From the NCBI RefSeq assembly GCF_040786285.1, contig NZ_JBFMKQ010000001.1, forward strand, positions 2,286,866 to 2,350,865: a DNA stretch of 64,000 nt. Direction: 5' to 3'. Of this stretch, positions 9,139 to 17,365 are shown piece by piece (position 1 is the stretch's first letter; the number at the start of each line of letters is the position of its first letter). The DNA comes from Aquimarina sp040786285. Its GTDB lineage: Bacteria > Bacteroidota > Bacteroidia > Flavobacteriales > Flavobacteriaceae. Made by a program: the position numbers and the translations under genes. The notes below the pieces were generated by a model. It saw only the letters and a list, made by a program, of their open reading frames with translations, did not search any database and was not told where the DNA came from.

Positions 9139-9504
9139 ATGATTACTTGGTTCGAAATTCCGGTTACAGATATGGCTAGAGCAAAAACATTTTATGAAAA
9201 GGTTTTTGATATCGAAATTAGTTTACAAAAGATGGATGAAATCCAGATGGGATGGTTTCCTAATAAAAATCAAACAGGTATCGCCACTGGCACCTTGATT
9301 TATGCAGGAGAGCATTATAAACCCAGTAACGATGGGGTACTAATATATTTCTCTTGTGATGATGTAGCTGCTGAAATAGGCAGAGTAGAAGCTGCAGGAG
9401 GTAAAGTCGTTTCTGATAAAAAACAAATCTCTGAAAGTAATGGGTATATGGCCTACTTTGTTGATTCTGAGGGCAATCGAATTGCGCTTCATTCTTCGAA
9501 ATAA
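9139..9504 (+). CDS. VOC family (glyoxalase/bleomycin-resistance fold) protein
   Basis: Small cytoplasmic protein of 121 aa of the vicinal oxygen chelate superfamily. It opens with ITWFEIPVTDMARAKTFYEKVF, the typical first beta-alpha unit, and ends with the paired GYMAYFVDSEGNRIALHS, which carries the usual C-terminal acidic metal-ligand position. Length fits a single-module member acting as a dimer. Substrate cannot be told from sequence; members range from lyases to resistance proteins. A heptamer array ends 7 nt before its ATG, so its promoter lies inside or before that array. Confidence 0.87.
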   Translation: MITWFEIPVTDMARAKTFYEKVFDIEISLQKMDEIQMGWFPNKNQTGIATGTLIYAGEHYKPSNDGVLIYFSCDDVAAEIGRVEAAGGKVVSDKKQISESNGYMAYFVDSEGNRIALHSSK

Positions 9505-9528
9505 ATTAATGTAAATTTGATATAAGAA

Positions 9529-9650
9529 AATCACGTCAGTTCGAGTGCTTAGACTTTAGGATAAGTGTATCGAGAACAGTGATTTTTAGATCAAAAAATC
9601 AATTCTCGATACTATTTTTTTACTTCGTTCCAAAAACCACTCCTTTAGAT
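9529..9650. repeat. Interspersed flavobacterial repeat with inverted arms
   Basis: Part of the 254-nt gap 9505-9758. It contains gttcgagtg near the left end, an inverted repeat gtatcgagaa (9567-9576) / ttctcgatac (9603-9612) and cactcc near the right end. Wording of this kind (cgtcagttcgagtg, tatcgagaac) is familiar to me from many flavobacterial intergenic repeats. No gene is seen in the gap. Confidence 0.6.
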
Positions 9651-9758
9651 TTGTTCAAGTAAAATTAGCAATTTAAAAACGGAAAAGATACATTATCAAA
9701 TAACTCGTATTGAAGGTTTTTTGAATTTTAGAGTATTTACATCGAAACTTATGCTGAA

Positions 9759-10523
9759 TTATTTCCTATCTAAAATCTTATACTCTTCATAACATTCACT
9801 AATGGCATCTAGTATTTGAAGATCATTAGCAAATTTTATAAAATCGGCAGAGTAATTACAATTTCTAAGAATCTCATCAATATCTAAACGATCTACTTGA
9901 AGAAGAGCCATCAAAGTAGCACGATCAAATTTGGTCTCAAGAAGGTTTCTGATTTTATCATCCTTCTTCATCTTACGAAGCTTACGTAACTCTTTGGATC
10001 GTTTACTAAATGTATTGTATAAAAAATCTGCAGGATTAAATATAGCGCCAAGTACTTTATTCACAGCTCCCGGTTGTTTGCTACCACCTTCATAACCAGA
10101 GTTTAATCCAGAAATACTATAGCGGTAATTATTATACACCGGGATTCGTTTTGCATCAATTTCTAGGTATCCGGTGAGTTGCACATCGGCTACGACTACT
10201 TCCTCTAAGGCTATACCCAGTTCGGTTATTTTAATTTTAACATCACCAAACTTGATCCAGTCATTAGTTACTCGAACTCTTAGAGGTTTATATCCAATAT
10301 ATGAAAAGTATAAGGTATCGTTTACTTTTGCCTGAATAGAAAAATCTCCTTCTTCATCGGTAATAGTACCAATCACCTGGCTAAGATTTACGATATGTAC
10401 ATTCTCGAGTTTCTGATCGGTAGATGCGTTCAGTACTTTACCGCTTACAATATCAGTGTCATCAACCTGTGAGTAAGTTGTTATACCTACAAATAATAAT
10501 ATGTATAATAGTATTCTTTTCAT
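9759..10523 (-). CDS. Carboxypeptidase-regulatory-like domain protein, secreted
   Basis: Exported protein of 254 aa. It has a signal peptide (MKRILLYILLFVGITTYSQ), then a CarboxypepD_reg-like Ig-fold module at about residues 25-95 (VSGKVLNAS, GTITDEEGDFSIQA, YFSYIGYKP), the same domain that heads TonB-dependent receptors. There is no TonB plug or barrel. The C-terminal half is helical and charged (SKRSKELRKLRKMKKDDK) and resembles a widespread but uncharacterised Bacteroidota family. It is transcribed alone. Location in the periplasm or at the outer membrane is inferred. Confidence 0.82.
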   Translation of the reverse strand: MKRILLYILLFVGITTYSQVDDTDIVSGKVLNASTDQKLENVHIVNLSQVIGTITDEEGDFSIQAKVNDTLYFSYIGYKPLRVRVTNDWIKFGDVKIKITELGIALEEVVVADVQLTGYLEIDAKRIPVYNNYRYSISGLNSGYEGGSKQPGAVNKVLGAIFNPADFLYNTFSKRSKELRKLRKMKKDDKIRNLLETKFDRATLMALLQVDRLDIDEILRNCNYSADFIKFANDLQILDAISECYEEYKILDRK

Positions 10524-10606
10524 ATAATGTATATGACGTTCAGTTTATAGTATAATAACATAAAAATCGCGCCAAAAATCATAGTACATTAAAATCATAC
10601 TTTGAT

Positions 10607-12382
10607 TTATCTGCGATCACTACGTTTTCTACGATCTCTTCCTCTATCACCGCCGCTTCTTTTTCCTCTATCTTCGTTAGAATCAAAGCGTTTTTTACCT
10701 TTTGGTTTAAATCCGTCGCTTCTACGTTTTCCTTTAAAACCACCACCGCCATTATCTCGACGACGACGACCTCCTCGGCTACGACCAGAATCTTTAGAAA
10801 TTTCTACATTAACCTTTCTTCCATCCATTTTGAAATCTTCAAAAATAGATAGCACTTTTTCTTGATATTCTGAACTGGTATTAAAGAAAGAAAAACTTTC
10901 TTTAACATCTACGCGGCTAAGCGAATCACTTCCTAGTTCTAAGACTTCTTTTAGGAAATCTTTTAAGGTCATCCAATCAAATCCATCTTTTTCTCCTACA
11001 TTAATAAAATAGCGAGTACTACCATTACTATCATAAGAACCGCCTTCTCTATCTCCACCAGAAGCATTAAGATCTCTGGATTTTTTATAATAATTATGAA
11101 AGCGAGAAAATTCAACCGAAAAGAATTTTTTGATCAATTCTTCTTTAGAAAATTCTTCTAAAACTTCGTTAATTGAAGGTAAATAGCTATCGATTTCATG
11201 ATTTATTTCTGCTTTTCCAATATCGCTTGCCAAGTGAAATAATTGAACCTGACAGATTTCTTCACCACTAGGAATTTCTTTTTTCTCAAAGCTTTTCTTA
11301 ATGATTCGCTCAACAGATTTAATTTTTCTTATCTCACTTTTAGAAACAATTACCATAGAAACACCACTTTTTCCTGCACGTCCCGTTCTTCCGCTTCGGT
11401 GTGTATAGGTTTCTATCTCATCTGGTAATTGGTAGTTAATAACATGCGTAATGTCATTTACATCAATTCCACGAGCTGCTACATCGGTAGCAACTAACAT
11501 TTGTATTTGTCGATTTCTAAAGCTTTTCATTACCAAATCTCTTTGGTTCTGACTTAAATCTCCATGCAAAGCTGCTGCATTGTATCCGTCACCAATAAGA
11601 TTTTCTGCTACTTTTTGTGTATCTCTTTTAGTACGACAAAAAACTACAGAAAAGATATCTGGATTAGCATCTGACAATCGTTTTAGAGCAGCATATCGAT
11701 CTCTAGAATTTACTACATAATATTCGTGAGATACGTTTTCTGATCCTGTATTTTTATGACCAACAGTAATTTCGACCGGGTCATGCATAAAACGTTTTGC
11801 AATAGCAGAGACTTCTCTTGGCATGGTTGCAGAGAAAAGCCATGTACTTTTTTCTTGTGGGGTATGCGATAAAATAGCATTAATATCCTCATAGAATCCC
11901 ATATTAAGCATCTCATCGGCTTCATCCAGCACACAATAATCGATATTGGTAATGTCTACCATTTTACGATTAATCATATCTTGCATTCGACCAGGAGTGG
12001 CAACAATAACTTGCGCTCCTCTTTTTATCTGCTTTGCTTGTTCTGTTATACTTGCTCCACCATAAATCGCAACCGTATTAAGTCCCGGGATAAATTTAGA
12101 GTAGTTCTTAAGTTCATTGGTAATTTGTAGGCATAACTCACGAGTAGGAGAGAGTATTAATCCTTGGGTTATTCTACTTTTACTATCTATTTTTTCGATT
12201 AAAGGGAAACCAAAAGCTGCAGTTTTTCCAGTTCCGGTTTGTGCAAGAGCTACAATATCTGTATCCTTGCTAAGTAAAATAGGAATGGCCTTTTCTTGTA
12301 CCTCACTCGGGGTTTCAAACCCCATGTCATTCACCGCCTTTATGATGGCTTCTCCTAGGCCTAATTCTTCAAATTTGTTCAT
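10607..12382 (-). CDS. DEAD-box ATP-dependent RNA helicase with RGG-rich tail
   Basis: RNA helicase of 591 aa that unwinds RNA in ribosome assembly, mRNA decay or cold adaptation (DeaD/CshA-like). Motifs in order: Q-motif GFETPSEVQ, Walker A AQTGTGKT, PTRELCLQI, TPGRMQDM, VLDEADEML, SAT, VATDVAARGIDV and HRSGRTGRAGKSG. A DbpA-type RNA-binding domain lies at about residues 465-540 (YFINVGEKDGFDW, VDVKESFSFFNT). The tail from about 545 is Arg/Gly/Lys-rich (GRSRGGRRRRDNGGGG). I start at 12382 (MNKFEELG) because the seven extra upstream residues (MRLIFIY) are not family-like. It is transcribed alone. Confidence 0.93.
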   Translation of the reverse strand: MNKFEELGLGEAIIKAVNDMGFETPSEVQEKAIPILLSKDTDIVALAQTGTGKTAAFGFPLIEKIDSKSRITQGLILSPTRELCLQITNELKNYSKFIPGLNTVAIYGGASITEQAKQIKRGAQVIVATPGRMQDMINRKMVDITNIDYCVLDEADEMLNMGFYEDINAILSHTPQEKSTWLFSATMPREVSAIAKRFMHDPVEITVGHKNTGSENVSHEYYVVNSRDRYAALKRLSDANPDIFSVVFCRTKRDTQKVAENLIGDGYNAAALHGDLSQNQRDLVMKSFRNRQIQMLVATDVAARGIDVNDITHVINYQLPDEIETYTHRSGRTGRAGKSGVSMVIVSKSEIRKIKSVERIIKKSFEKKEIPSGEEICQVQLFHLASDIGKAEINHEIDSYLPSINEVLEEFSKEELIKKFFSVEFSRFHNYYKKSRDLNASGGDREGGSYDSNGSTRYFINVGEKDGFDWMTLKDFLKEVLELGSDSLSRVDVKESFSFFNTSSEYQEKVLSIFEDFKMDGRKVNVEISKDSGRSRGGRRRRDNGGGGFKGKRRSDGFKPKGKKRFDSNEDRGKRSGGDRGRDRRKRSDRR

Positions 12383-12460
12383 ATAAATAAAAATAAGCCG
12401 CAAAGGTACGGTTTATTATCCGTCTATTACAATAACGAGGTAGTTATTATAGTGTTGCAA

Positions 12461-12492
12461 AATAACGAATAACGAATAGCGAATAATGAATA
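12461..12492. repeat. Degenerate heptamer repeat (aataacg)n
   Basis: Units aataacg, aataacg, aatagcg and aataatg, then a partial unit, upstream of the helicase gene. It is the second heptamer array in the window, with a different unit. Confidence 0.8.
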
Positions 12493-12620
12493 CAGGATAT
12501 TGTATATTGAACTGTATTGATATTTTTTTTACATTTTTTTTGAGGATTGAATAATTAAAGGTAGAAAGTTAAGGGCAATATTGATTAAGGTTGGTGTTTG
12601 CATATGATATTTTTAAATTC

Positions 12621-12672
12621 CCTCAAACCTCAAACCTCAAACCTCAAACCTCAAACCTCAAACCTCAAACCT
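12621..12672. repeat. Heptamer tandem repeat (cctcaaa)n
   Basis: Seven exact 7-bp units from 12621 to 12669 plus a partial unit that runs into the stop codon of the glutamine cyclotransferase gene. The forward frame through it (QTSNLKP repeats) is not a gene. Confidence 0.95.
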
Positions 12673-13720
12673 ACTTAATGACTTCAATTTCAAATAGTTT
12701 ATCCCAGTTTTTACCAGTCACAAACAACTGTTTTGTGTCCTTTTTATACGCTATACCATTAAGAACATCTAAATCCTGATGCTGGCTTACTTTTTTTCGT
12801 AATCCCGAGAGGTTAATAACGGCTTCTAAAGCCCCATTTTTTGGGTTGATAATAGCAATTCCGTCTTTTTGCCAGGTATTGGCATAGATTTTACCATCGA
12901 TCCATTCTAATTCATTAAATTTAGATTTTACACCTTTATTCGTGGTGACCTCTATATATTCTTTTTCTGCCAGTGTTTTTGCATCAAGAATCCATATTTT
13001 CTCGGTACCATCACTTTTATAAATATGTTTCCCATCATTACATAAACCCCAGCCTTCTTTACTTTTATTATAAGCAAAATTGCCTGTTTTTTTCATAGAG
13101 TCTAAGTCGTAGATAAATCCTTCTTTTGCAAGCCAGGTGAGTTGAAAAACTTGATCATTTAAAATGGTGATTCCTTCTGCAAAATATTCTTTAGCTACTT
13201 CCGTCTTTTTAAGAACTTCTCCTGTCTTGTAATTTACTTTTCTTAATGAAGATTTTCCTTTTTTTCCTGTACTTTCATATAGAGTGTCTTTATAGAACTC
13301 TAATCCTTGGGTAAAAGCTTGCTTATCATGAGGAAACTCTGCAATAATTTTATAAGAATATAGCTTAGGTGATTTGTTGTTTAAGAATGTAATTTTCTTA
13401 GTAATGGTGTCTACATTTCCATTATAAAATACCCGAGCTTTTAAAATGTTATGTCCCAGTCTTTCATCATCAATTTTTTCTTCATAATTATGATCGACTT
13501 TAGAAGAAGTTGTTTTGTTGTTTAAAATATAGGTAACAGAATCAATGACAATATCTTGTTTGTTTTTTATAGTAGCTTTTAATGTTTCTCCGAGCTTAAA
13601 TATGGTTTGATTATTTTCTGTTTGTATAGAAAAATATTTTTTTTTCTTCTCTTGGTTGCTTCCGCAGGAAAAAAGGGTTAAGCCTAATATAATGATGATT
13701 AAGGAGTTATAGATCTTCAT
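12671..13720 (-). CDS. Glutaminyl-peptide cyclotransferase, lipoprotein
   Basis: Enzyme of 349 aa converting N-terminal glutamine of peptides to pyroglutamate with release of ammonia. The N-terminus is a lipoprotein signal (LGLTLFSCGS), so it is membrane anchored and faces the periplasm or surface. Residues about 30-100 form an Ig-like extension. The rest matches the plant/bacterial five-bladed-propeller family (PF05096): FPHDKQAFTQGLEFYKDTLYESTGKKGKS, EYIEVTTNKG, FNELEWIDGKIYANTW and the closing KDTKQLFVTGKNWDKLFEI. The stop codon abuts a heptamer array. In Bacteroidota many secreted proteins start with Gln after signal cleavage, a plausible substrate pool (inference). Confidence 0.9.
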   Translation of the reverse strand: MKIYNSLIIIILGLTLFSCGSNQEKKKKYFSIQTENNQTIFKLGETLKATIKNKQDIVIDSVTYILNNKTTSSKVDHNYEEKIDDERLGHNILKARVFYNGNVDTITKKITFLNNKSPKLYSYKIIAEFPHDKQAFTQGLEFYKDTLYESTGKKGKSSLRKVNYKTGEVLKKTEVAKEYFAEGITILNDQVFQLTWLAKEGFIYDLDSMKKTGNFAYNKSKEGWGLCNDGKHIYKSDGTEKIWILDAKTLAEKEYIEVTTNKGVKSKFNELEWIDGKIYANTWQKDGIAIINPKNGALEAVINLSGLRKKVSQHQDLDVLNGIAYKKDTKQLFVTGKNWDKLFEIEVIK

Positions 13721-13774
13721 TTTGATAATTTAATTTAGAGCAAGATATTTATTTTAATTGGGTTTAAAAAATCA

Positions 13775-13804
13775 TTGTTTTATCTACTAAAGATCGTATC
13801 TTTG
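13775..13804 (+). promoter_or_regulatory. Promoter of SRP RNA
   Basis: TTG at 13775-13777, a 19-nt spacer, then tatctttg (13797-13804), an exact match to the Bacteroidota -7 consensus TAnnTTTG. The SRP RNA begins about 5 nt later. This is one of the clearest promoters in the window. Confidence 0.85.
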
Positions 13805-13808
13805 CAGC

Positions 13809-13909
13809 GGCAAGTCCTACACAACTAGCTCCTGTTGAATCCTCCAGGGCGGGAACGCAGCAAAGGTAGACGGTTGTAGCAGTGTGATGTAGGTAGCTTG
13901 CCTTTTTTT
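13809..13909 (+). ncRNA. ffs: Signal recognition particle RNA, small (4.5S-like) type
   Basis: RNA core of the signal recognition particle, which binds Ffh and targets membrane proteins. The conserved apical part gggcgggaacgcagcaaaggta (split: gggcgggaac, then gcagcaaaggta) carries the GGAA/GCAG asymmetric motif. Ends pair as ggcaag (13809-13814) with cttgcc (13897-13902), and inner segments cctac/gtagg also pair. A T-run (13903-13909) terminates it. A consensus promoter sits just upstream. Boundaries are estimated from pairing. Confidence 0.92.
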
Positions 13910-13992
13910 GTGCCCTATATTTTGGGAAATATATACTCAAATATTGTCTGATAAATCTAAATTCTTTAGTCCAGATTCGTAAATCATAATTG

Positions 13993-14000
13993 TATATTTG
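13993..14000 (+). promoter_or_regulatory. -7 element for the SDR gene
   Basis: tatatttg matches TAnnTTTG and ends 5 nt before the ATG at 14006, so the mRNA would have almost no leader. No good TTG is seen at the expected spacing. Confidence 0.5.
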
Positions 14001-14005
14001 CGGAT

Positions 14006-14827
14006 ATGAGTTCAGATCAAAATCCAACAATCATTTTAATTACAGGAGGATCCTCGGGAATAGGAAAATCTATAGGTACATTTCTAACCGATAAGGGCTA
14101 TATCGTTTATGGTACTAGTCGTAATCCTGAAAAATTCACAAACTTTAAGCCTTTCGAACTTCTTCAGTTAGATGTTGCTGATACCAATAGTATCTCATCT
14201 GCCATCAAAATAATTGAAGATAAACACGGGAGACTAGATGTGCTCATTAATAACGCCGGTGCGGGAATTATGGGACCCATAGAAGAAGTGCCCGAAGAAG
14301 AGATTGTAAAAAACTTTACAACCAACTATTTTGGACCCATAAATGTTACTAAAGCGGTATTACCTTTAATGCGAAAACAAGGAGAGGGCTTGATTATTAA
14401 TATAACTTCTATTGCGGGTTATATGGGACTTCCGTACAGGGGGATTTATAGTGCTTCTAAAGCGGCATTAGAAATCACAACCGAAGCATGGCGAATGGAG
14501 TTGAAAGCTTTTAATATAGAAATGACAAATGTTGCTCCTGGTGATTTTGCTACCAATATTGCAGCAGGGCGCTATCATGCTCCTGTAGTAAATGGTTCTC
14601 CTTATGAGAAAATCTATGAGAGGACTTTACAACTAATGAATGATCATGTTGATGCAGGTAGTGATCCTATGGAGATGGCAAAAGTTGTATTTAATATTAT
14701 AAAAACTAAAAGACCAAAAGTTCGTTATAAAGTAGGCGCATTTATGCAGAAATTCTCTATCGTTTTAAAACGAATTTTACCAAGCAAGGTATATGAGAAA
14801 TTGTTGATGAATCATTACAAATTATAA
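14006..14827 (+). CDS. Short-chain dehydrogenase/reductase (SDR) oxidoreductase
   Basis: NAD(P)-dependent cytoplasmic oxidoreductase of 273 aa. Classical SDR marks are the cofactor loop TGGSSGIGKS, NNAGAGIMG, then the catalytic Ser in INITSIAGYMG and YSASK with the catalytic Tyr and Lys. SSRN-type residues after beta-2 (GTSRNPEKF) suggest NADP preference. The C-terminus is basic and slightly hydrophobic. Substrate is unknown; the closest general group covers steroid- and retinol-dehydrogenase-like SDRs. It is transcribed alone, downstream of SRP RNA. Confidence 0.88.
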   Translation: MSSDQNPTIILITGGSSGIGKSIGTFLTDKGYIVYGTSRNPEKFTNFKPFELLQLDVADTNSISSAIKIIEDKHGRLDVLINNAGAGIMGPIEEVPEEEIVKNFTTNYFGPINVTKAVLPLMRKQGEGLIINITSIAGYMGLPYRGIYSASKAALEITTEAWRMELKAFNIEMTNVAPGDFATNIAAGRYHAPVVNGSPYEKIYERTLQLMNDHVDAGSDPMEMAKVVFNIIKTKRPKVRYKVGAFMQKFSIVLKRILPSKVYEKLLMNHYKL

Positions 14828-14944
14828 TCTCTTTTACTTGAAGAAATAATTTTATATTCAATTAACGAAAGATCTTATTATTCCACGATGATTATTTTTA
14901 TATTCGTGCTCTGATTAAAAGACATAAAATTTAAACACAACAAC

Positions 14945-15598
14945 ATGAAATTTTTTATTGATACTGCAAACCTTGATCAAATTAAAGAAGCTCAGGATCT
15001 GGGCGTACTTGATGGGGTAACTACAAATCCATCTTTAATGGCAAAAGAGGGGATCACGGGTAAAGAAAATATTATAAATCACTATAAAAAGATATGTGAA
15101 ATTGTAACCGGTGATGTGAGTGCAGAAGTTATTGCTACAGATTATGAAGGCATCATTAAAGAAGGTGAAGAGTTAGCGAAACTCCACGATCAAATTATTG
15201 TTAAAGTACCTATGATTAAAGATGGGGTTAAAGCAATTAAATACTTTAGTGATAAAGGTATCAAAACGAATTGTACTTTAGTTTTCTCTGCAGGCCAAGC
15301 ATTACTGGCAGCTAAAGCGGGAGCTACTTATGTTTCTCCGTTCATCGGACGATTGGATGATATTTCTACAGATGGACTTAATCTTATTGCAGAGATTAGG
15401 TTGATCTATGATAATTATGGTTTCGATACTCAGATATTAGCAGCTTCAGTAAGGCATACAATGCATGTAATTGATTGTGCTAAGATAGGAGCAGATGTGA
15501 TGACCGGACCGCTTTCTTCTATAGAAGGATTGCTTAGACATCCATTAACTGATATTGGTTTAGAAAAATTCCTTGCAGATTATAAAAAAGGAAACTAA
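14945..15598 (+). CDS. fsa: Transaldolase / fructose-6-phosphate aldolase (TalC/FSA family)
   Basis: Schiff-base aldolase of 217 aa, the small transaldolase-like family of the non-oxidative pentose phosphate pathway. It has FIDTAN and GVTTNPSL at the start, catalytic Lys87 in IVKVP, TNCTLVFSAGQAL and SPFIGRLDD. In E. coli FSA a Gln at the position of Glu61 (in SAEVIA) favours aldolase activity; transaldolases have Glu there. So Glu61 points to true transaldolase activity even though such proteins are usually named fructose-6-phosphate aldolase. An intrinsic terminator follows. Confidence 0.9.
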   Translation: MKFFIDTANLDQIKEAQDLGVLDGVTTNPSLMAKEGITGKENIINHYKKICEIVTGDVSAEVIATDYEGIIKEGEELAKLHDQIIVKVPMIKDGVKAIKYFSDKGIKTNCTLVFSAGQALLAAKAGATYVSPFIGRLDDISTDGLNLIAEIRLIYDNYGFDTQILAASVRHTMHVIDCAKIGADVMTGPLSSIEGLLRHPLTDIGLEKFLADYKKGN

Positions 15599-15623
15599 AA
15601 TAAATATTTTTTAAAGCATAATA

Positions 15624-15658
15624 AAGCTACTGTCTTCATTGAGGGTAGCTTTTTTTAT
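15624..15658 (+). terminator. Terminator of the transaldolase gene
   Basis: Stem aagctac (15624-15630) / gtagctt (15645-15651) followed by a T-run. It lies between two convergent genes and may serve both strands. Confidence 0.8.
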
Positions 15659-17100
15659 TTTTCGACACTGGCTAATCTAGTATATCTCATTAATTGTTTT
15701 TCAAAAACAGAAGAGAAAAGATCTGTATTTGCATTAATGATCCTACCGTCTTGGTTTACAAGAATAACTTTATTACGATTATGAATAACTAGTTCTTCAG
15801 AAGAGCATTTGGGATACTTAAATTCATATTCGTGATTCAGGTTATAGTGATGTCTCTTAATGGTTTTTAACCAATTTTTAGTTTGCTCATCATCTGTGTT
15901 GATCGCAATAAAATCAATTTCGGGATATAAAGTGCTTAAATATGATGCTTTTTTGTGAGCTCTAATTTGATGGTCTTTTCTATCCATTGACCAGAAATAA
16001 AAAGCCGTTATCGACTTCTTGAAAAGGGAAGAAAGTTTAATGGTCTCACCTTTTGATGTTATAAGAGGCTGATCTGGGATTACATTATTAGGTCGTAACC
16101 TGGAGATGGCCCTTGAGAGCTTCCTTAATTCTTTTTGAGATTCTTTATTAGAACTAACAGATAGGTAGTGAGAAAGTACTTTGTTTAATTCTGTATTATT
16201 CTTGCTCTTCAATAAAAAATTAGTAGTAACTCGTCTTAATAGATTGTTTTTAATATATGGGTGTTGTATAAGGCTGTCAATTAAATCTAATTTATGAATA
16301 GTACTTCCTAGCTTATTTTTATACTGCGGAAACTCGTTCGAGTAATTAGTTAAAGACGAATTAGTGAAATAGAAATTTAAAAACCTATTATACGCATATA
16401 ATCTTTTTAGGTCGTCATCATTATAGTCGATATTGTTTCTGTAGTTGAAAAAAGAAACTGGTAAGTCTTTAGAAGAGTCAAGACCGGCAATGCCATATCG
16501 GCTATTAAAATATAACTCGTGCCTGGTATAATAGTCAAATCTAAAACTTGCCTTTATTAATTTTTTTGCTAAGCTACTTAATTCATACTTATCAGTGAAT
16601 TTTTGATATGTTTCTGCTTTATGCTTCAATAATGAATCTTGATTTCTTTTAAAATAAGCTGGAGATAGTCGAAGTCCAGTTCTTCTTAGTTTTTCACGTT
16701 CTATCTCATTTTGTAAGTATGTGTCAATCAAAAAGTTGTTTTTTCGGGCACCGTCCCCAGTAAATACCAAAGATTCATCAAATTCTAAGGTGTTCAAACG
16801 TATAAGGATACTGTCTCCTTTTTCTAGAAGAACAATTTGATTTTCTGGGTTATGCCTAAAAGAATAAAGACCTTCTTTAAGGTTTTTAATTTTGTATAAA
16901 AATCGATTATTCTTATCTAACTGTATGGTGTCATTAGACCCATTGCCATCAGACAATACTATATAGTTTGTATTTGGATTTACAATTTCGCCACCAAAAT
17001 AAGTATATTCTCTATTCGTTTTTTCCGAAGAACCACAACTGCATAAGCAATACGATAGAACAGAAAAAGGGATAGCATATTTTAGAAATGAAAGTTGCAT
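15655..17100 (-). CDS. Thioredoxin-fold lipoprotein lacking CXXC
   Basis: Lipoprotein of 481 aa. The signal ends at CLCSCGSS. The N-terminal part (about 30-115) is a DUF4369-like beta domain (GGEIVNPNTNYIVLSDG, VLLEKGDSILIRL). A long helical middle follows. From about residue 345 there is a TlpA-like thioredoxin fold (PDQPLITSKGETIKLSSLF, TAFYFWSMDRKDH, IDFIAINTDDEQTKNWL). The redox site that would be WCxxC reads WSMDRKDH, so disulfide reductase activity is unlikely. Flavobacteria carry several such TlpA paralogues; function here is unknown. Compare the CXXC-bearing relative at 50504-51640. Confidence 0.75.
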   Translation of the reverse strand: MQLSFLKYAIPFSVLSYCLCSCGSSEKTNREYTYFGGEIVNPNTNYIVLSDGNGSNDTIQLDKNNRFLYKIKNLKEGLYSFRHNPENQIVLLEKGDSILIRLNTLEFDESLVFTGDGARKNNFLIDTYLQNEIEREKLRRTGLRLSPAYFKRNQDSLLKHKAETYQKFTDKYELSSLAKKLIKASFRFDYYTRHELYFNSRYGIAGLDSSKDLPVSFFNYRNNIDYNDDDLKRLYAYNRFLNFYFTNSSLTNYSNEFPQYKNKLGSTIHKLDLIDSLIQHPYIKNNLLRRVTTNFLLKSKNNTELNKVLSHYLSVSSNKESQKELRKLSRAISRLRPNNVIPDQPLITSKGETIKLSSLFKKSITAFYFWSMDRKDHQIRAHKKASYLSTLYPEIDFIAINTDDEQTKNWLKTIKRHHYNLNHEYEFKYPKCSSEELVIHNRNKVILVNQDGRIINANTDLFSSVFEKQLMRYTRLASVEK

Positions 17101-17325
17101 TTTGGTATCTATATGTTAACTAACGATTCGCTCAAAAATAAAAGGAATCATCTTGAGCCATTGTTAATTATACGTTAATTCTATGGGTCTAAATTATTTG
17201 TTAGAAATTGCTTCATTTTAAAATAAGATACAATAGAATTGCAATACGTTAAAATGATATATGATGTTGTTAGATTTCGACTTTAAATTAATGGCATATT
17301 GTTTCTGGTTCTGAATCCATTTCTC

Positions 17326-17333
17326 TACTTTTG
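17326..17333 (+). promoter_or_regulatory. -7 element for the ABC-F gene
   Basis: tacttttg matches TAnnTTTG, followed by a GC-rich start region, about 33 nt before the ATG at 17366. The nearest upstream TTG (17299) is at a poor spacing of 24. The rest of the 265-nt gap 17101-17365 shows nothing else. Confidence 0.5.
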
Positions 17334-17365
17334 CGGCAAATTCAAATTATACATTTTCTTATATT

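Noticed and set aside
10602..10865. Plus-strand Leu/Pro/Arg-rich frame
   Set aside because: Antisense of the Arg/Gly-rich helicase tail.
12591..12779. Forward frame encoding QTSNLKP repeats
   Set aside because: Produced by the heptamer array reading through the end of an antisense gene.
13764..14030. Minus-strand frame of 88 codons over the SRP RNA
   Set aside because: Overlaps the SRP RNA and its promoter; composition is not protein-like.
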